DNA of 64,000 nt from TK10-74A sp965217625 (lineage in GTDB: Bacteria > Chloroflexota > Dehalococcoidia > Bin125). Below are positions 56,427 through 64,000 of this stretch, piece after piece (the stretch's first letter is position 1; every line of letters starts with the position of its first letter). The translations under genes and the position numbers were made by a program. The notes under the pieces were generated by a model, which was not told the DNA's origin, did no database searches, and was given only the letters and a program-made list of their open reading frames with translations. The stretch lies in the NCBI GenBank assembly GCA_965217625.1, contig OZ244557.1, positions 1,674,001 through 1,738,000 on the forward strand, read 5' to 3'.

Positions 56427-56504
56427 TGGGGTGGACGGTGGGATTCGAACCCACGAATACCAGGGCCACAACCTGGCGCCTTAGGCCTCTAGGCGACGCC
56501 CACC
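56427..56504 (-). tRNA. tRNA-His (anticodon GTG)
   Basis: Acceptor GTGGGCG pairs with CGTCCAC (one G-U), plus an extra 5' G opposite C73, the tRNA-His hallmark. Anticodon stem CCAGG/CCTGG with loop TTGTGGC (GTG). T arm GTGGGTTCGAATCCCAC. CCA encoded at 56427-56429. Confidence 0.95.
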
Positions 56505-56588
56505 ACGATCCCCGCGCCGATGAGGCAATCTCGACGATTCCCATGGGCACGGGGCGATAATCAGGCTACCCACGCCCCGGCACAGCCG

Positions 56589-59087
56589 TCAACGCAGTTG
56601 GGGCCAGTCGGCGGGCGCCGACAGTCGCAGCCACAGCACGTCGCCCCGCTGCAGCGGCGCCGGCGTCGCACCCGGCAGCCGCGGGAACACCGTCTCGTAG
56701 CGATGCGCTCGCGGGTCCCAGCGGAACGCGGACTGCAGCACGTCCTCGATCGATGCCAGGCCGTCCCCCAGGCCAATGCGCCCCCCGCTCCAGCGCACGA
56801 AGTTGTGGCCCGCCTCCAGCCGCACCACATCCGTCGGGCCATCGGCCGGTGGGGCTTCCGGCTGGACCCACAGCACATCGGGGCCGGGGCTCAGCACCAG
56901 CCAGAGCACATCGCGCGGGTGCAGAACGTCCAAGTCGGAGAGCGCCGCCAACCCGGGCCGGTACGCCGACCACGCCTGTGCGGGCGCGTCGAAGCGGAAT
57001 ACGGCCTGCACTCGATCCCCCAACGACGCCAGCGCCTCGGCGATCGGCAGGTCCGGCCCCAGCCATGCCACCGCCGTGAACCCGGCCCGGAGCAGCGGCG
57101 GCGGATCCGATGCGAAGTTCGCCGCGAACTCCGACGTGTTCCCGAAGGGATCCACCGCGACCGCCGTCAGCACCGCTCCCGGCGCCAGCGCGTGCGTGAT
57201 CGTCCAGGCGCCGTCGGCGTCGGCGCGGGCAAGCGCGATCAACTCCACGCCCGGCCCGTGGCCGCTGGCGTGCGGCAGCATCGACGGCATCGCGTCGCTG
57301 CCCACGCGGTAGAGCGCGACGCGATGCCGGCGCCCCGCCTGCCCGCGAGCCTCGGCCTGCGCGCCATCGTGCGCGACGGCCTCGATCACCGGCGCATTCA
57401 GCAGGTGATTGGGCCCGCTGTCGCGGTCGTTGCGATCGTTGGCGGTGGGCCCGTCGCCGCCGAGGTCGATGCCCAGGCCCCCGTTGGGCAGGAACACGTT
57501 CTCGTGGAGGGCGTTTCGCACCGATTTGTCCCCCAACACGACGATCCCCGCCCCGATGTTGCCGCCGATGCGGTTGCCGCGCACCACGTTGTCGTGCGCC
57601 CCCTCGCCCCGCCGATCGCGCAGGAGCAGACCGACGGCGTTGCCCTCCGACGCGCCGGCGCGGGTCAGGCCGATCCAGTTCCCCGCGACGGTCACCTGCG
57701 CGACGTCCTCGAGCAGGACCCCGGCCTGCGTCGCGCCGACGACGACGTTGCCGCGCCCCTCGCCCTCACGACCGATGGTGATGCGCAAGCCCCCCGACAC
57801 CCGCACGCCCACAGCGCTGCCACGCAGGTGGTTGCCCAGCAGTTGCACGCCGCGGGTGGCGAACTCCCCGATCGCGACGCCGGTCCGGCCGCCGACGATC
57901 CGGTTGCCCTCGCCGGGGCCGCCGCCGCCGATCTCGATGTCGCGCGAGCCGCCGATCACCGACACCCCATCCTCGGTGTTGGGCGCGGGGTCGCCGCGCG
58001 GGTTCAGGCCGATGCGATTGCCCAGCACGCGCACGCCGTGCGCCCGATCCTCGACGGCGATGCCGACCCGGTTGGCCGACACGATGTTGGCCGTGCCCGG
58101 CCGCGCGGCGCCGATCTCGATCGGGCCGGAGGCGCCGTTGACGAAGATGCCGACATCGTTGGGGGCCGGCAGGCCGGCCTCGTCGAGGCCGATGCGGTTG
58201 CCCTCGAGCCGGACCGGCAGCAGCGACGCCGTGCCACGCAGCTCGATGCCCGCCACGCGGGACGCGCCCACGACGTTGCCCGCGCCGGCCCCGTCGCCAC
58301 CGATCGTCGCGTGCGCGCCATCGACGATGAGGATGCCGTCGTCGTTGGGGAGGGGGAGGCCGCCGGGGCCCAGCCCCACGACGTTGCCCAGCACGCGCGC
58401 GCCCGTCGTGCCGGCGCCGCCCACGAGGATGCCGTGGCCGGTGCGACCCTCGACGCTGTTGCCCGCGACCCGATTGCCGCAGCCCACGCAGAGGTCGCCG
58501 ATCAGGGCGCCGTCGGGCCCGGCGACGACGGCGATCCCGCTCAGCGCGTTGGGGTTCGATGCCGCGCCGTCGGGGCTGAGGCCGGCCCAGTTGCCCAGCA
58601 GGCGATTGTTGTCGGCGCCCTCGCCGATGACGAGGAAGCCGAAGTGCGCGAAGCCGCCCGCCGCCAGCGCCCGAACCTCGACGTCCGCCGCCCGCGACAC
58701 GAGGCCACTGCCCTCGCCGGCCGCACTACCGTCGAGGTAGATCAGCGGCGCGCCGTCGTAGCCGGGCTGGGTGCGACCATCGATCGCGGTGCCGGGCGCG
58801 GTGACGGGGGGCAGCGGCGCATCGAGGCGGATGACGGCGGGGCCACGACCACTGTCGATGGCAATGTCGAACACGATCCGGCTGGGGCCGGGGCCGGCGT
58901 TGGCCGCGATGATGGCGTCGCGGAGTGTGCAGGTGGCGTCGCAGACGCCGTCGCCGGACGAGGCGGCCGACGTGACAACCAGCGTCGCGGACTGCGCCCG
59001 CGCGCCCGGATCGCCCAGCGCACCGGCGACGATCGCCGCCAGCCCGACGACCAACAGCCACCGCAGGACGATTCGGCGTGCGCGCAC
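56589..59087 (-). CDS. Secreted parallel beta-helix (NosD-like) protein with CSLREA-type start
   Basis: 832 residues. Signal peptide (about 1-32), then VTSAASSGDGVCDATCTLRDAIIAAN, a CSLREA-like segment. From about 95 to 600 come repeated right-handed beta-helix turns, many with NRIG/GN-V motifs (VLGNVVGLGPGGLPLPNDDG, RLEGNRIGLDEAGLPAPND and so on). A short Ig-like region follows. The last 160 residues hold two copies of a 70-residue module (AGFTAVAWLGP... and AGHNFVRWSGG...) that recurs in the next gene and in the gene at 62777. Likely an extracellular adhesin or polysaccharide-binding protein; no catalytic residues recognised. Confidence 0.85.
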   Translation of the reverse strand: MRARRIVLRWLLVVGLAAIVAGALGDPGARAQSATLVVTSAASSGDGVCDATCTLRDAIIAANAGPGPSRIVFDIAIDSGRGPAVIRLDAPLPPVTAPGTAIDGRTQPGYDGAPLIYLDGSAAGEGSGLVSRAADVEVRALAAGGFAHFGFLVIGEGADNNRLLGNWAGLSPDGAASNPNALSGIAVVAGPDGALIGDLCVGCGNRVAGNSVEGRTGHGILVGGAGTTGARVLGNVVGLGPGGLPLPNDDGILIVDGAHATIGGDGAGAGNVVGASRVAGIELRGTASLLPVRLEGNRIGLDEAGLPAPNDVGIFVNGASGPIEIGAARPGTANIVSANRVGIAVEDRAHGVRVLGNRIGLNPRGDPAPNTEDGVSVIGGSRDIEIGGGGPGEGNRIVGGRTGVAIGEFATRGVQLLGNHLRGSAVGVRVSGGLRITIGREGEGRGNVVVGATQAGVLLEDVAQVTVAGNWIGLTRAGASEGNAVGLLLRDRRGEGAHDNVVRGNRIGGNIGAGIVVLGDKSVRNALHENVFLPNGGLGIDLGGDGPTANDRNDRDSGPNHLLNAPVIEAVAHDGAQAEARGQAGRRHRVALYRVGSDAMPSMLPHASGHGPGVELIALARADADGAWTITHALAPGAVLTAVAVDPFGNTSEFAANFASDPPPLLRAGFTAVAWLGPDLPIAEALASLGDRVQAVFRFDAPAQAWSAYRPGLAALSDLDVLHPRDVLWLVLSPGPDVLWVQPEAPPADGPTDVVRLEAGHNFVRWSGGRIGLGDGLASIEDVLQSAFRWDPRAHRYETVFPRLPGATPAPLQRGDVLWLRLSAPADWPQLR

Positions 59088-59161
59088 GGCATCCCCGGAT
59101 CAACCCCCGCCCAGGCCCGCGCACTCTAGGCGCGCGCCGGGATAGCGGCCAGGGAGGGAGG

Positions 59162-60775
59162 TCAGGGGGTCGCGCCGAACAGTTCGGCGTTGGGCAGCAG
59201 GACGTCGCGGGAGACGCGGACGTAGAAGGCGTCGCCGTGGGCGATGAGGAAGTCCTGCCCGAAGGCCAGCGCTGGGAAGTAGCCCTGCCAGCCGGCGCCC
59301 TGGTCGAGGCGCCAGACCGACTCGACGACCCGCTCGATCGGCGCCACCACGGTGCTGATGAACCCGTGCGGGCCCGTGTAGGTGAGGGTGTTGAGGCCGG
59401 CCTGCAGGGGAGTCCCGCTCGTCGGGAGGGGGGTGGGCAGGACGGCCGCGGCCGCGACGACCGGGTCGCTGCCCACGACGACCGCCCGCACAGTGACCGA
59501 TGCCGGCGGGTCGGAGACGACCGTGACGACGGTGTCGGCCGCGCCGCCGCTCGACAACGAGACCGGCGGCGCGAAGACCACCGTGCCGCCGGCCGGGACG
59601 TTCAGCGCTTGCCACTGGACCTCGTAGCCGGTCGCCACGGGCTCCCCGGCGGCGTCCCGCAGCAGGGCGCGCAGGGCGAAGTCGCCGCCGCCGAGCTCGG
59701 TGAGCAGCAGCAGCATCGAGGCGGGCGGCCCCGCGACGCGCACGTCGGCGCTGCTCTCCAGCCCCGCCGCGCGCGCCGTCACGGTGATCCTGCCCGGCTC
59801 CGAGCCCTCCCCAGACGACAGATGGGCGCGCACCGCCCCGGCGACGTCGGTCTGGAACGAGGCGCCGGCCGCATCCGACACGACGCTGAGGCCCGGCGCA
59901 TCGATCTCGAACGTCACCGGCACGTCCGGCACGGGCTGCCCGATCGCGTCGTGCACGACCACGATCAGGGAGCGCGGCGGCGCCGGGGAGGGGTCGTCGT
60001 GCAGGTTGATCGTGGAGCGCAGGGCGAGCAGCTGCATCGTCGCCGGCGGGCCCACGAGCTGCAGACTCGCCATGGCGACGGCGGACCCCGACCGCGCGCG
60101 CAGCTGCAGGCGCCCCGGCGGCGCCTCGAGCGTTGCCCGGACGCGGCCGCTGGTATCGGCGGTCAGGCTGAGCGACGCCGCCGCGTCGCCGCCGCCGCGC
60201 AGCTGCCCGTGGTCGGTCGACAGCGTCACCTGCGCCCCGGGCACCGGGACGCCCGTGACGTCGTACGCCTGCACGATGAGGGGGTGCGACTCCTCGGCCG
60301 GCAGCACGCCGTCCGGCAGGCCGAGGAACGCCAGGCTGGAGGGCTCGCCGATGAAGCGCACCGTGACGCGCCGCGAGGCCACCAGCGACGAGGCGGTGAC
60401 GGTCGCGCGGCCGGCGCTGCCGTTGGCCACGAGCACGGCCGTGGCCTCGCCCGCGCCGTTGGCGCCGGGCGCGATGGGGATGCGGATGCGGGTCGGGCCG
60501 GCCGCCGTGCCGAACGCGCCGCGCGTGGTCGCCAGGGTGATCGTCGTGCCGGCGGCGCCGATGCCGGAGACGGAGACGCCGATGGTGATGCGCCCGCCGT
60601 CGGCCGGGGCCTGGGTGGGCGTGGCGGTGAGGCGGTCGATGCGCACCGGGCCGGCCTGCGCGCCCGCCGTCGCCGAGGCGAGCAGAAGCGCCAGCAGGAC
60701 GACGACGGTCAGCGCAAGGACCGCCGTCGGCCGGCCGGGGCGGCGCGGGAGGCGACGGGGGGCCGGGAAAGTCAT
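59162..60775 (-). CDS. Secreted bacterial Ig-like (Big_1/invasin-type) domain protein
   Basis: 537 residues, ATG at 60775 with GAGGCG 8 bases upstream. Signal helix TAVLALTVVVLLALLLASATAGAQA. Four or five Ig-like domains of the invasin/filamin type follow, with repeated VQAYDVTGVPVPGAQVTLSTDHG and VVVHDAIGQPVPDVPVTFEID patterns. The last 75 residues (AGLNTLTYTGP...HGDAFYVRVS) are the shared C-terminal module. Likely a stalk that presents the module or another partner outside the cell. Same strand and 74 bases upstream of the beta-helix gene; probably co-transcribed. Confidence 0.82.
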   Translation of the reverse strand: MTFPAPRRLPRRPGRPTAVLALTVVVLLALLLASATAGAQAGPVRIDRLTATPTQAPADGGRITIGVSVSGIGAAGTTITLATTRGAFGTAAGPTRIRIPIAPGANGAGEATAVLVANGSAGRATVTASSLVASRRVTVRFIGEPSSLAFLGLPDGVLPAEESHPLIVQAYDVTGVPVPGAQVTLSTDHGQLRGGGDAAASLSLTADTSGRVRATLEAPPGRLQLRARSGSAVAMASLQLVGPPATMQLLALRSTINLHDDPSPAPPRSLIVVVHDAIGQPVPDVPVTFEIDAPGLSVVSDAAGASFQTDVAGAVRAHLSSGEGSEPGRITVTARAAGLESSADVRVAGPPASMLLLLTELGGGDFALRALLRDAAGEPVATGYEVQWQALNVPAGGTVVFAPPVSLSSGGAADTVVTVVSDPPASVTVRAVVVGSDPVVAAAAVLPTPLPTSGTPLQAGLNTLTYTGPHGFISTVVAPIERVVESVWRLDQGAGWQGYFPALAFGQDFLIAHGDAFYVRVSRDVLLPNAELFGATP

Positions 60776-60851
60776 GCGGCGCGCCTCGGTTCGCATCGCT
60801 CATGTGTGCCGCGTGCCGGGCGCCGCTGCGCCGCCGACCCTGGCCGCGGCG

Positions 60852-61236
60852 GGTATACTCGGCGAGCGGAAACCTCACCCCCTAGCCCCCTCTCCATTGC
60901 AAAGCAATGGAGAGGGGGGATCGGAAGGGGAGACCCGCGACGCTCCGGTTTCCGGTTCCCCCTCTCCACCGCTTCAGGTGGAGAGGGGGCTAGGGGGTGA
61001 GGTCGGTGAGGCAGCGGCCGGTATACTCGGCGGGCGGAAACCTCACCCCCTAGCCCCCTCTCCATTGCAGAGCAATGGAGAGGGGGGATCGGAAGGGGAG
61101 GCCCGCGACGCTCCGGTTTCCGGTTCCCCCTCTCCACCGCTTCAGGTGGAGAGGGGGCTAGGGGGTGAGGTTCCCCCTCCGCCTCCGGTTTCCGGTTCCC
61201 CCTCTCCACCGCTTCAGGTGGAGAAGGGGTTAGGGG
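60852..61236. repeat. Palindromic repeat cluster left of the DUF559 gene
   Basis: Two tandem units with a 168-base period (60852 and 61020, each starting GGTATACTCGGCG). Each holds a composite element with outer inverted ends CCTCACCCCCTAGCCCCC...GGGGGCTAGGGGGTGAGG and two inner hairpins, CCCCTCTCCATTGC/GCAATGGAGAGGGG and CCCCCTCTCCACC..GGTGGAGAGGGGG. A third, half-length unit spans 61170-61236. This fills the gap between the Ig-like gene and the DUF559 gene. GTATAC at the unit start is palindromic. Confidence 0.9.
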
Positions 61237-61593
61237 GTGAGGTCGGTGAAGCGTGAGTACCTGAACCCGCGCGACGCGGCCCGCTCGTTGCGGCAGCGCC
61301 GCACGCCGGCCGAGGCGGCGCTCTGGGAGGCCCTGCGCGACCGTCGCCTCGACGGGCGCAAGTTCCGGCGCCAATACCCGGTGGCCGACTTCATCGCCGA
61401 CTTCTGCTGCCTCGCGTCGAGGCTGATCGTCGAAGTCGACGGCCCGATCCATGCCGGCCAGGCCGGCGCCGATGAGGCGCGCGACGCTTTGCTGTTGCAC
61501 CACGGCTACCGCGTCCTCCGTCTCAGCAACGACCAAGTCCAGCACGACCTCCCCGCGGCCCTACAGCGGATCCGCGAGGCCCTACAAAGCTAA
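61237..61593 (+). CDS. DUF559 family protein (Vsr/restriction-endonuclease-like fold)
   Basis: 118 residues. The family pattern is complete: LRQRRTPAEAALWEALRDRRL, GRKFRRQYPVADFIADFCCLASRLIVEVDGPIH and HHGYRVLRLSNDQV. DUF559 adopts a PD-(D/E)XK-like nuclease fold related to Vsr; the Asp of DFIADF and Glu-Val-Asp of IVEVDG sit where catalytic acids are expected. The GTG start at 61237 (or 61246) lies at the GGTGAGG end of the preceding repeat element. Eight family elements crowd its two sides, suggesting a tie between the protein and the repeats. Function not established. Confidence 0.88.
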   Translation: MRSVKREYLNPRDAARSLRQRRTPAEAALWEALRDRRLDGRKFRRQYPVADFIADFCCLASRLIVEVDGPIHAGQAGADEARDALLLHHGYRVLRLSNDQVQHDLPAALQRIREALQS

Positions 61594-61624
61594 CCACCAA
61601 CCCCACTCCCCTCCGATTTCCGGT

Positions 61625-61942
61625 CCCCCCTCTCCATCGCTTCAGATGGAGAGGGGGTTAGGGGGTGAGGTTCCCCTCCCCCTCCGACTTCCGATCCCCC
61701 CTCTCCACCGCTTCAGATGGAGAGGGGGTTAGGGGGTGAGGTTCCCACTCGCCTCCGGCTTCCGGTCCCCCCTCTCCATCGCTTCAGATGGAGAGGGGGT
61801 TAGGGGGTGAGGTTCCCCTCCCCCTCCGGCTTCCGGTCCCCCCTCTCCACCGCTTCAGGTGGAGAGGGGGTTAGGGGGTGAGGTTCCCTTCCGATCCCCC
61901 CTCTCCATCGCTTCAGATGGAGAGGGGGTTAGGGGGTGAGGT
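61625..61942. repeat. Tandem array of five palindromic elements right of the DUF559 gene
   Basis: Copies begin at 61625, 61696, 61767, 61838 (71-base period) and 61896. Each is CCCCCTCTCCAYC / GRTGGAGAGGGGG around GCTTCA, followed by GTTAGGGGGTGAGGTTCCC and a TCCGRCTTCCGRTCC spacer. Spacers are alike, so it is not a CRISPR array. It fills the 440-base gap before the LPDTG gene; no gene seen in it. Confidence 0.92.
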
Positions 61943-62035
61943 TCCCCCGCCGCGGGGAACAAATCGGGGCGGGGGAGGCGCTTGCGCGCCCCGCCCCGCC
62001 CCGACCGCACGCTCGGATGAGCGTTCAGGTGCGCG

Positions 62036-62695
62036 CTAGGCGCGGGTGCGACGGACAGCCATCACGCCACCCAGAGCCACCACGATGCTAATCGCGAGAG
62101 CCAAGGGGAGCACGGGCAGGCTGCTGCCGCCGGCCAGACCACCGCTGCCGGTGTCCGGGAGGGCCATGGGCTCGTCGCCCATGTCGTCGGCGTCGTCGGC
62201 GTCATCGGGGTCGCCCATGTCGTCGGCGTCATCGGGGTCGCCCATGTCGTCGGCGTCATCGGGGTCGCCCATGTCGTCGGCGTCATCGGGGTCGCCCATG
62301 TCGTCGGCGTCGTCGACCTCGTCGACGGGCTCTTCAGCGGCCGGCGAGCTGAGCGCCAGGCTGACGTTGGTGAGCCCGGAGGACTCGACCTCGTAGGACC
62401 CGCTCGCGTCCGAGCCGTCGATGCTGAACACGACGCTGGCCGCGTCGGTCGTTTCGACGTCGATGTTCCACTCGCCACCGGCGATGGTGGCCGTGCCAAC
62501 GGCCTCGCCGTCCTCGTTCGATGCGGTCACGACCGCGCCGTCGGCGGCGGCTTCGCCGTCAACGGTCGCGCCGGAGCCGTAGAACGTGTGCGGGGGCGAA
62601 GGCGGGGCCTGCGCAAAGGCGCTGGCCGCGATGGCGAGGGCGAACACCGTCGCACTCATCACCGCGAGCAGGCGCCACATGGATTTTGTTGCCAT
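62036..62695 (-). CDS. Surface protein with LPDTG sortase-type anchor
   Basis: 219 residues, ATG at 62695 with GGAAG upstream. Signal peptide LLAVMSATVFALAIAASAFAQA. A small beta domain (GSGATVDGEAAADGAVVTASNEDGEAVGT ... GSYEVESSGL) of about 90 residues is followed by repeats of DDMGDPDDA. The C-terminus has the full cell-wall sorting signal: LPDTG, a hydrophobic helix LPLALAISIVVALGGVMAV and RRTRA. Sortase attachment to a monoderm wall is the expected fate; no sortase gene is in the window. The acidic repeat is length-variable DNA. Confidence 0.85.
   Translation of the reverse strand: MATKSMWRLLAVMSATVFALAIAASAFAQAPPSPPHTFYGSGATVDGEAAADGAVVTASNEDGEAVGTATIAGGEWNIDVETTDAASVVFSIDGSDASGSYEVESSGLTNVSLALSSPAAEEPVDEVDDADDMGDPDDADDMGDPDDADDMGDPDDADDMGDPDDADDADDMGDEPMALPDTGSGGLAGGSSLPVLPLALAISIVVALGGVMAVRRTRA
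62181..62312. repeat. 27-base tandem repeat inside the LPDTG gene
   Basis: Three perfect 27-base copies at 62217, 62244 and 62271 (encoding DDMGDPDDA), an expanded 36-base copy on one side and a partial copy on the other. Copies keep frame, so changes in number alter stalk length without loss of the anchor. Confidence 0.92.
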
Positions 62696-62776
62696 GATGT
62701 GGGGCTTCCTTTCCAATACTTCCTGGTGAAGAGCGGGGCGCCTCCTGGTGAGGCGCCCCGCCCGCTAGTCGCTCGC

Positions 62777-64000
62777 TTAGCCGAGCGTGATGTCGACCGG
62801 GCCTTCGGAGACGACGAACAGGACGTCACCGTTGGACAGGGCGAAATCGGTCTTCAGGCTGGCCGGAACCGACGGGTCGGACACGTAGCGGAACCACGCG
62901 TTGCCCGTCCACTTCCAGACGATGGTCAGGTTCGCGACGTTCTCGAACTCAGCCGAGGAGGCGTCGCCGCCCTGCCACGACACGAACGTGGAGCCCATGC
63001 CGCTGACCAGGCTGTAGATCGTGGGACCGACAGCCGCCGCCTCATCGCCGCCGGCAACGATCAGGACCGCTTCGCCGCTCCCGCTGGTGAAGACCAGCGT
63101 GGTGCTCATGACATTGCCACCGAAGACGTAGCGCACGGTGGCGTCGCCAGCGTCGTCGGTCTTGTCAGGGACATCGCCGTCACTGCTGGCGCCGACGAAG
63201 TCGCCGCCGCTGGTGCTCACCGCGTTGATCACTTCGTCATTGGCCGGGGCAAGAGCGTCGCTGCCAATGGCGCTCAGCGTGATCGTGAGCAGCCGGCTCG
63301 ACCCGGCCGCGACCGACTGCGTGCCGCCGTCGACGGACAGCAACTCGTCGCCGGCCAAGTTGGTCACGCTCGTGATCGCCAGACCCCTGACGTTGGAGGC
63401 GATGTGCGCCACCAGCGGGTTGCCGTCGGCGTCCTCCGTGATCGTGGCCTTCGCGCTGCCGGTACCAACCGTCACCGAGAAGGAGTGCTCGTCAACGGTC
63501 TTCGTGAGCGCGGTGATCCCTAACTGGTATGCGCCGTCCTTGCCCGCCGGCACGCCGCCCGGAAGCGGTGCACTAGAAGGAGTGGCGGAGTCCTCTGCTT
63601 CGTCTTCGGCGCGAGCTTTCGCAAGGTCCTGCGCGTCCGCCGCGGTCTTGGCGAACGCGAAGCCGAGGTGGTCGCCCGAGGCCTCCGACGTGTCTTTCAC
63701 GACGATCCCGGGGGTCGCGGTATTGACGGGCACACCGTTCTTGTCGCGCAGGGTGACGATGCGCACGTGCGCGTTGCCCTGCGCCAGGTTCGCCGGGCCA
63801 CGCGAGATGGCGCCCACGGAGGACATCGCGCCGCTCACGGGGCCAGCGACGGCGAAGGAGATCTCGGCCTCGCAGGCACCGTCGACGTCGACGTCGACGC
63901 AGATCCGGCCCATCCCGGAGTCGCCTTCATCTCGCTCAACCAGCCCGACAGCAACCAGACCGCCGGTCGCGCCCGTAACAGTCGTGCCCGGGTCCGGGTC
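62777..64000 (-). CDS. Secreted beta-rich protein ending in the shared C-terminal module, N-terminus off window
   Basis: At least 407 codons, open to the right edge (DPDPGTTVTGATGGLVAVGL ... in frame), so the start is outside the window. The visible part has Ig-like strands (ISFAVAGPVSGAMSSVG, GITALTKTVDEHSFSVTVGTG, NLAGDELLSVDGG) and an Ala/Glu/Asp-rich segment (about 115 residues in from ATG 63913). The last 75 residues, beginning SGMGSTFVSWQGG and ending LSNGDVLFVVSEGPVDITLG, match the module in the proteins at 56589 and 59162. Upstream of the LPDTG gene on the same strand, 81 bases away. Confidence 0.75.
   Translation of the reverse strand, partial: DPDPGTTVTGATGGLVAVGLVERDEGDSGMGRICVDVDVDGACEAEISFAVAGPVSGAMSSVGAISRGPANLAQGNAHVRIVTLRDKNGVPVNTATPGIVVKDTSEASGDHLGFAFAKTAADAQDLAKARAEDEAEDSATPSSAPLPGGVPAGKDGAYQLGITALTKTVDEHSFSVTVGTGSAKATITEDADGNPLVAHIASNVRGLAITSVTNLAGDELLSVDGGTQSVAAGSSRLLTITLSAIGSDALAPANDEVINAVSTSGGDFVGASSDGDVPDKTDDAGDATVRYVFGGNVMSTTLVFTSGSGEAVLIVAGGDEAAAVGPTIYSLVSGMGSTFVSWQGGDASSAEFENVANLTIVWKWTGNAWFRYVSDPSVPASLKTDFALSNGDVLFVVSEGPVDITLG

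Noticed and set aside
59100..60878. Second long minus-strand frame over the Ig-like gene
   Set aside because: It reads as Arg/Gly/Ala-rich sequence with no signal peptide. The frame 59162-60775 has a signal helix and repeated Ig-like patterns.
61625..61942. CRISPR-like array of regularly spaced repeats
   Set aside because: Spacers are nearly identical to one another, units are long palindromes, and no cas genes are present.

Overview
The window is a very GC-rich (roughly 70% by eye) bacterial chromosome segment, densely coded on both strands. It most likely comes from a Chloroflexota member of the Dehalococcoidia/SAR202 type, probably metagenome-derived. This is inferred from several things seen together: families of Tat-exported dipeptide-type binding lipoproteins with the shared signal SRRTMLGASAKAG, CaiB/BaiF CoA-transferases, a deazaflavin (F420)-type nitroreductase, an LPDTG-anchored surface protein, and many short palindromic repeats with TCACCCC...CTCTCC arms. 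No 16S rRNA gene is present, so the assignment stays an inference.

Layout. 1-6120: a truncated PhyH dioxygenase, a peptide-type ABC permease pair with a decayed binding-protein gene (nonsense codon plus frameshift), and a frameshifted SDR gene. 6167-16505: a crotonase, an iron-type binding lipoprotein, typA, a CapA-fusion lipoprotein, an M23 peptidase and a VIT/vWA surface protein. 16641-21731: an SOS mutagenesis operon (imuB, DUF6504, dnaE2) with a GAAC-N4-GTTC operator inside its promoter. 21787-22880: HigB/HigA toxin-antitoxin genes and a DUF488 gene. 22982-36588: acyl-CoA and transport genes, namely two CaiB/BaiF transferases, three MFS carriers, a CPA2 antiporter and three carboxyltransferase paralogues. 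36617-54933: three further ABC operons (binding protein, DppB, DppC, all on the minus strand) and a solitary binding protein, interspersed with a TolB-like propeller, a DDN-type oxidoreductase and a halogenase-like flavoprotein carrying a SEC-C tail. 55657-64000: tRNA-Arg and tRNA-His, then an envelope locus (beta-helix protein, Ig-like protein, LPDTG protein, partial secreted protein) split by a dense palindromic repeat cluster that encloses a DUF559 gene.

How the parts work together. The four ABC operons import oligopeptide-like or other organic solutes. None carries its own ATPase genes, so a shared ATPase encoded elsewhere is expected. All four have a strong stem-loop between the binding-protein gene and the permease pair, which would favour high binding-protein output. 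CaiB, crotonase, SDR, carboxyltransferase and MFS genes fit uptake and CoA-dependent breakdown of organic acids. The imuB operon is a DNA-damage translesion module. The right end is devoted to extracellular proteins, three of which share a C-terminal module I do not recognise. The main points to follow up are that module, the DUF559/palindrome cluster, the SOS-controlled mutasome beside HigBA, the inter-gene stem-loops, and a relic of carboxyltransferase sequence next to a duplicated promoter.
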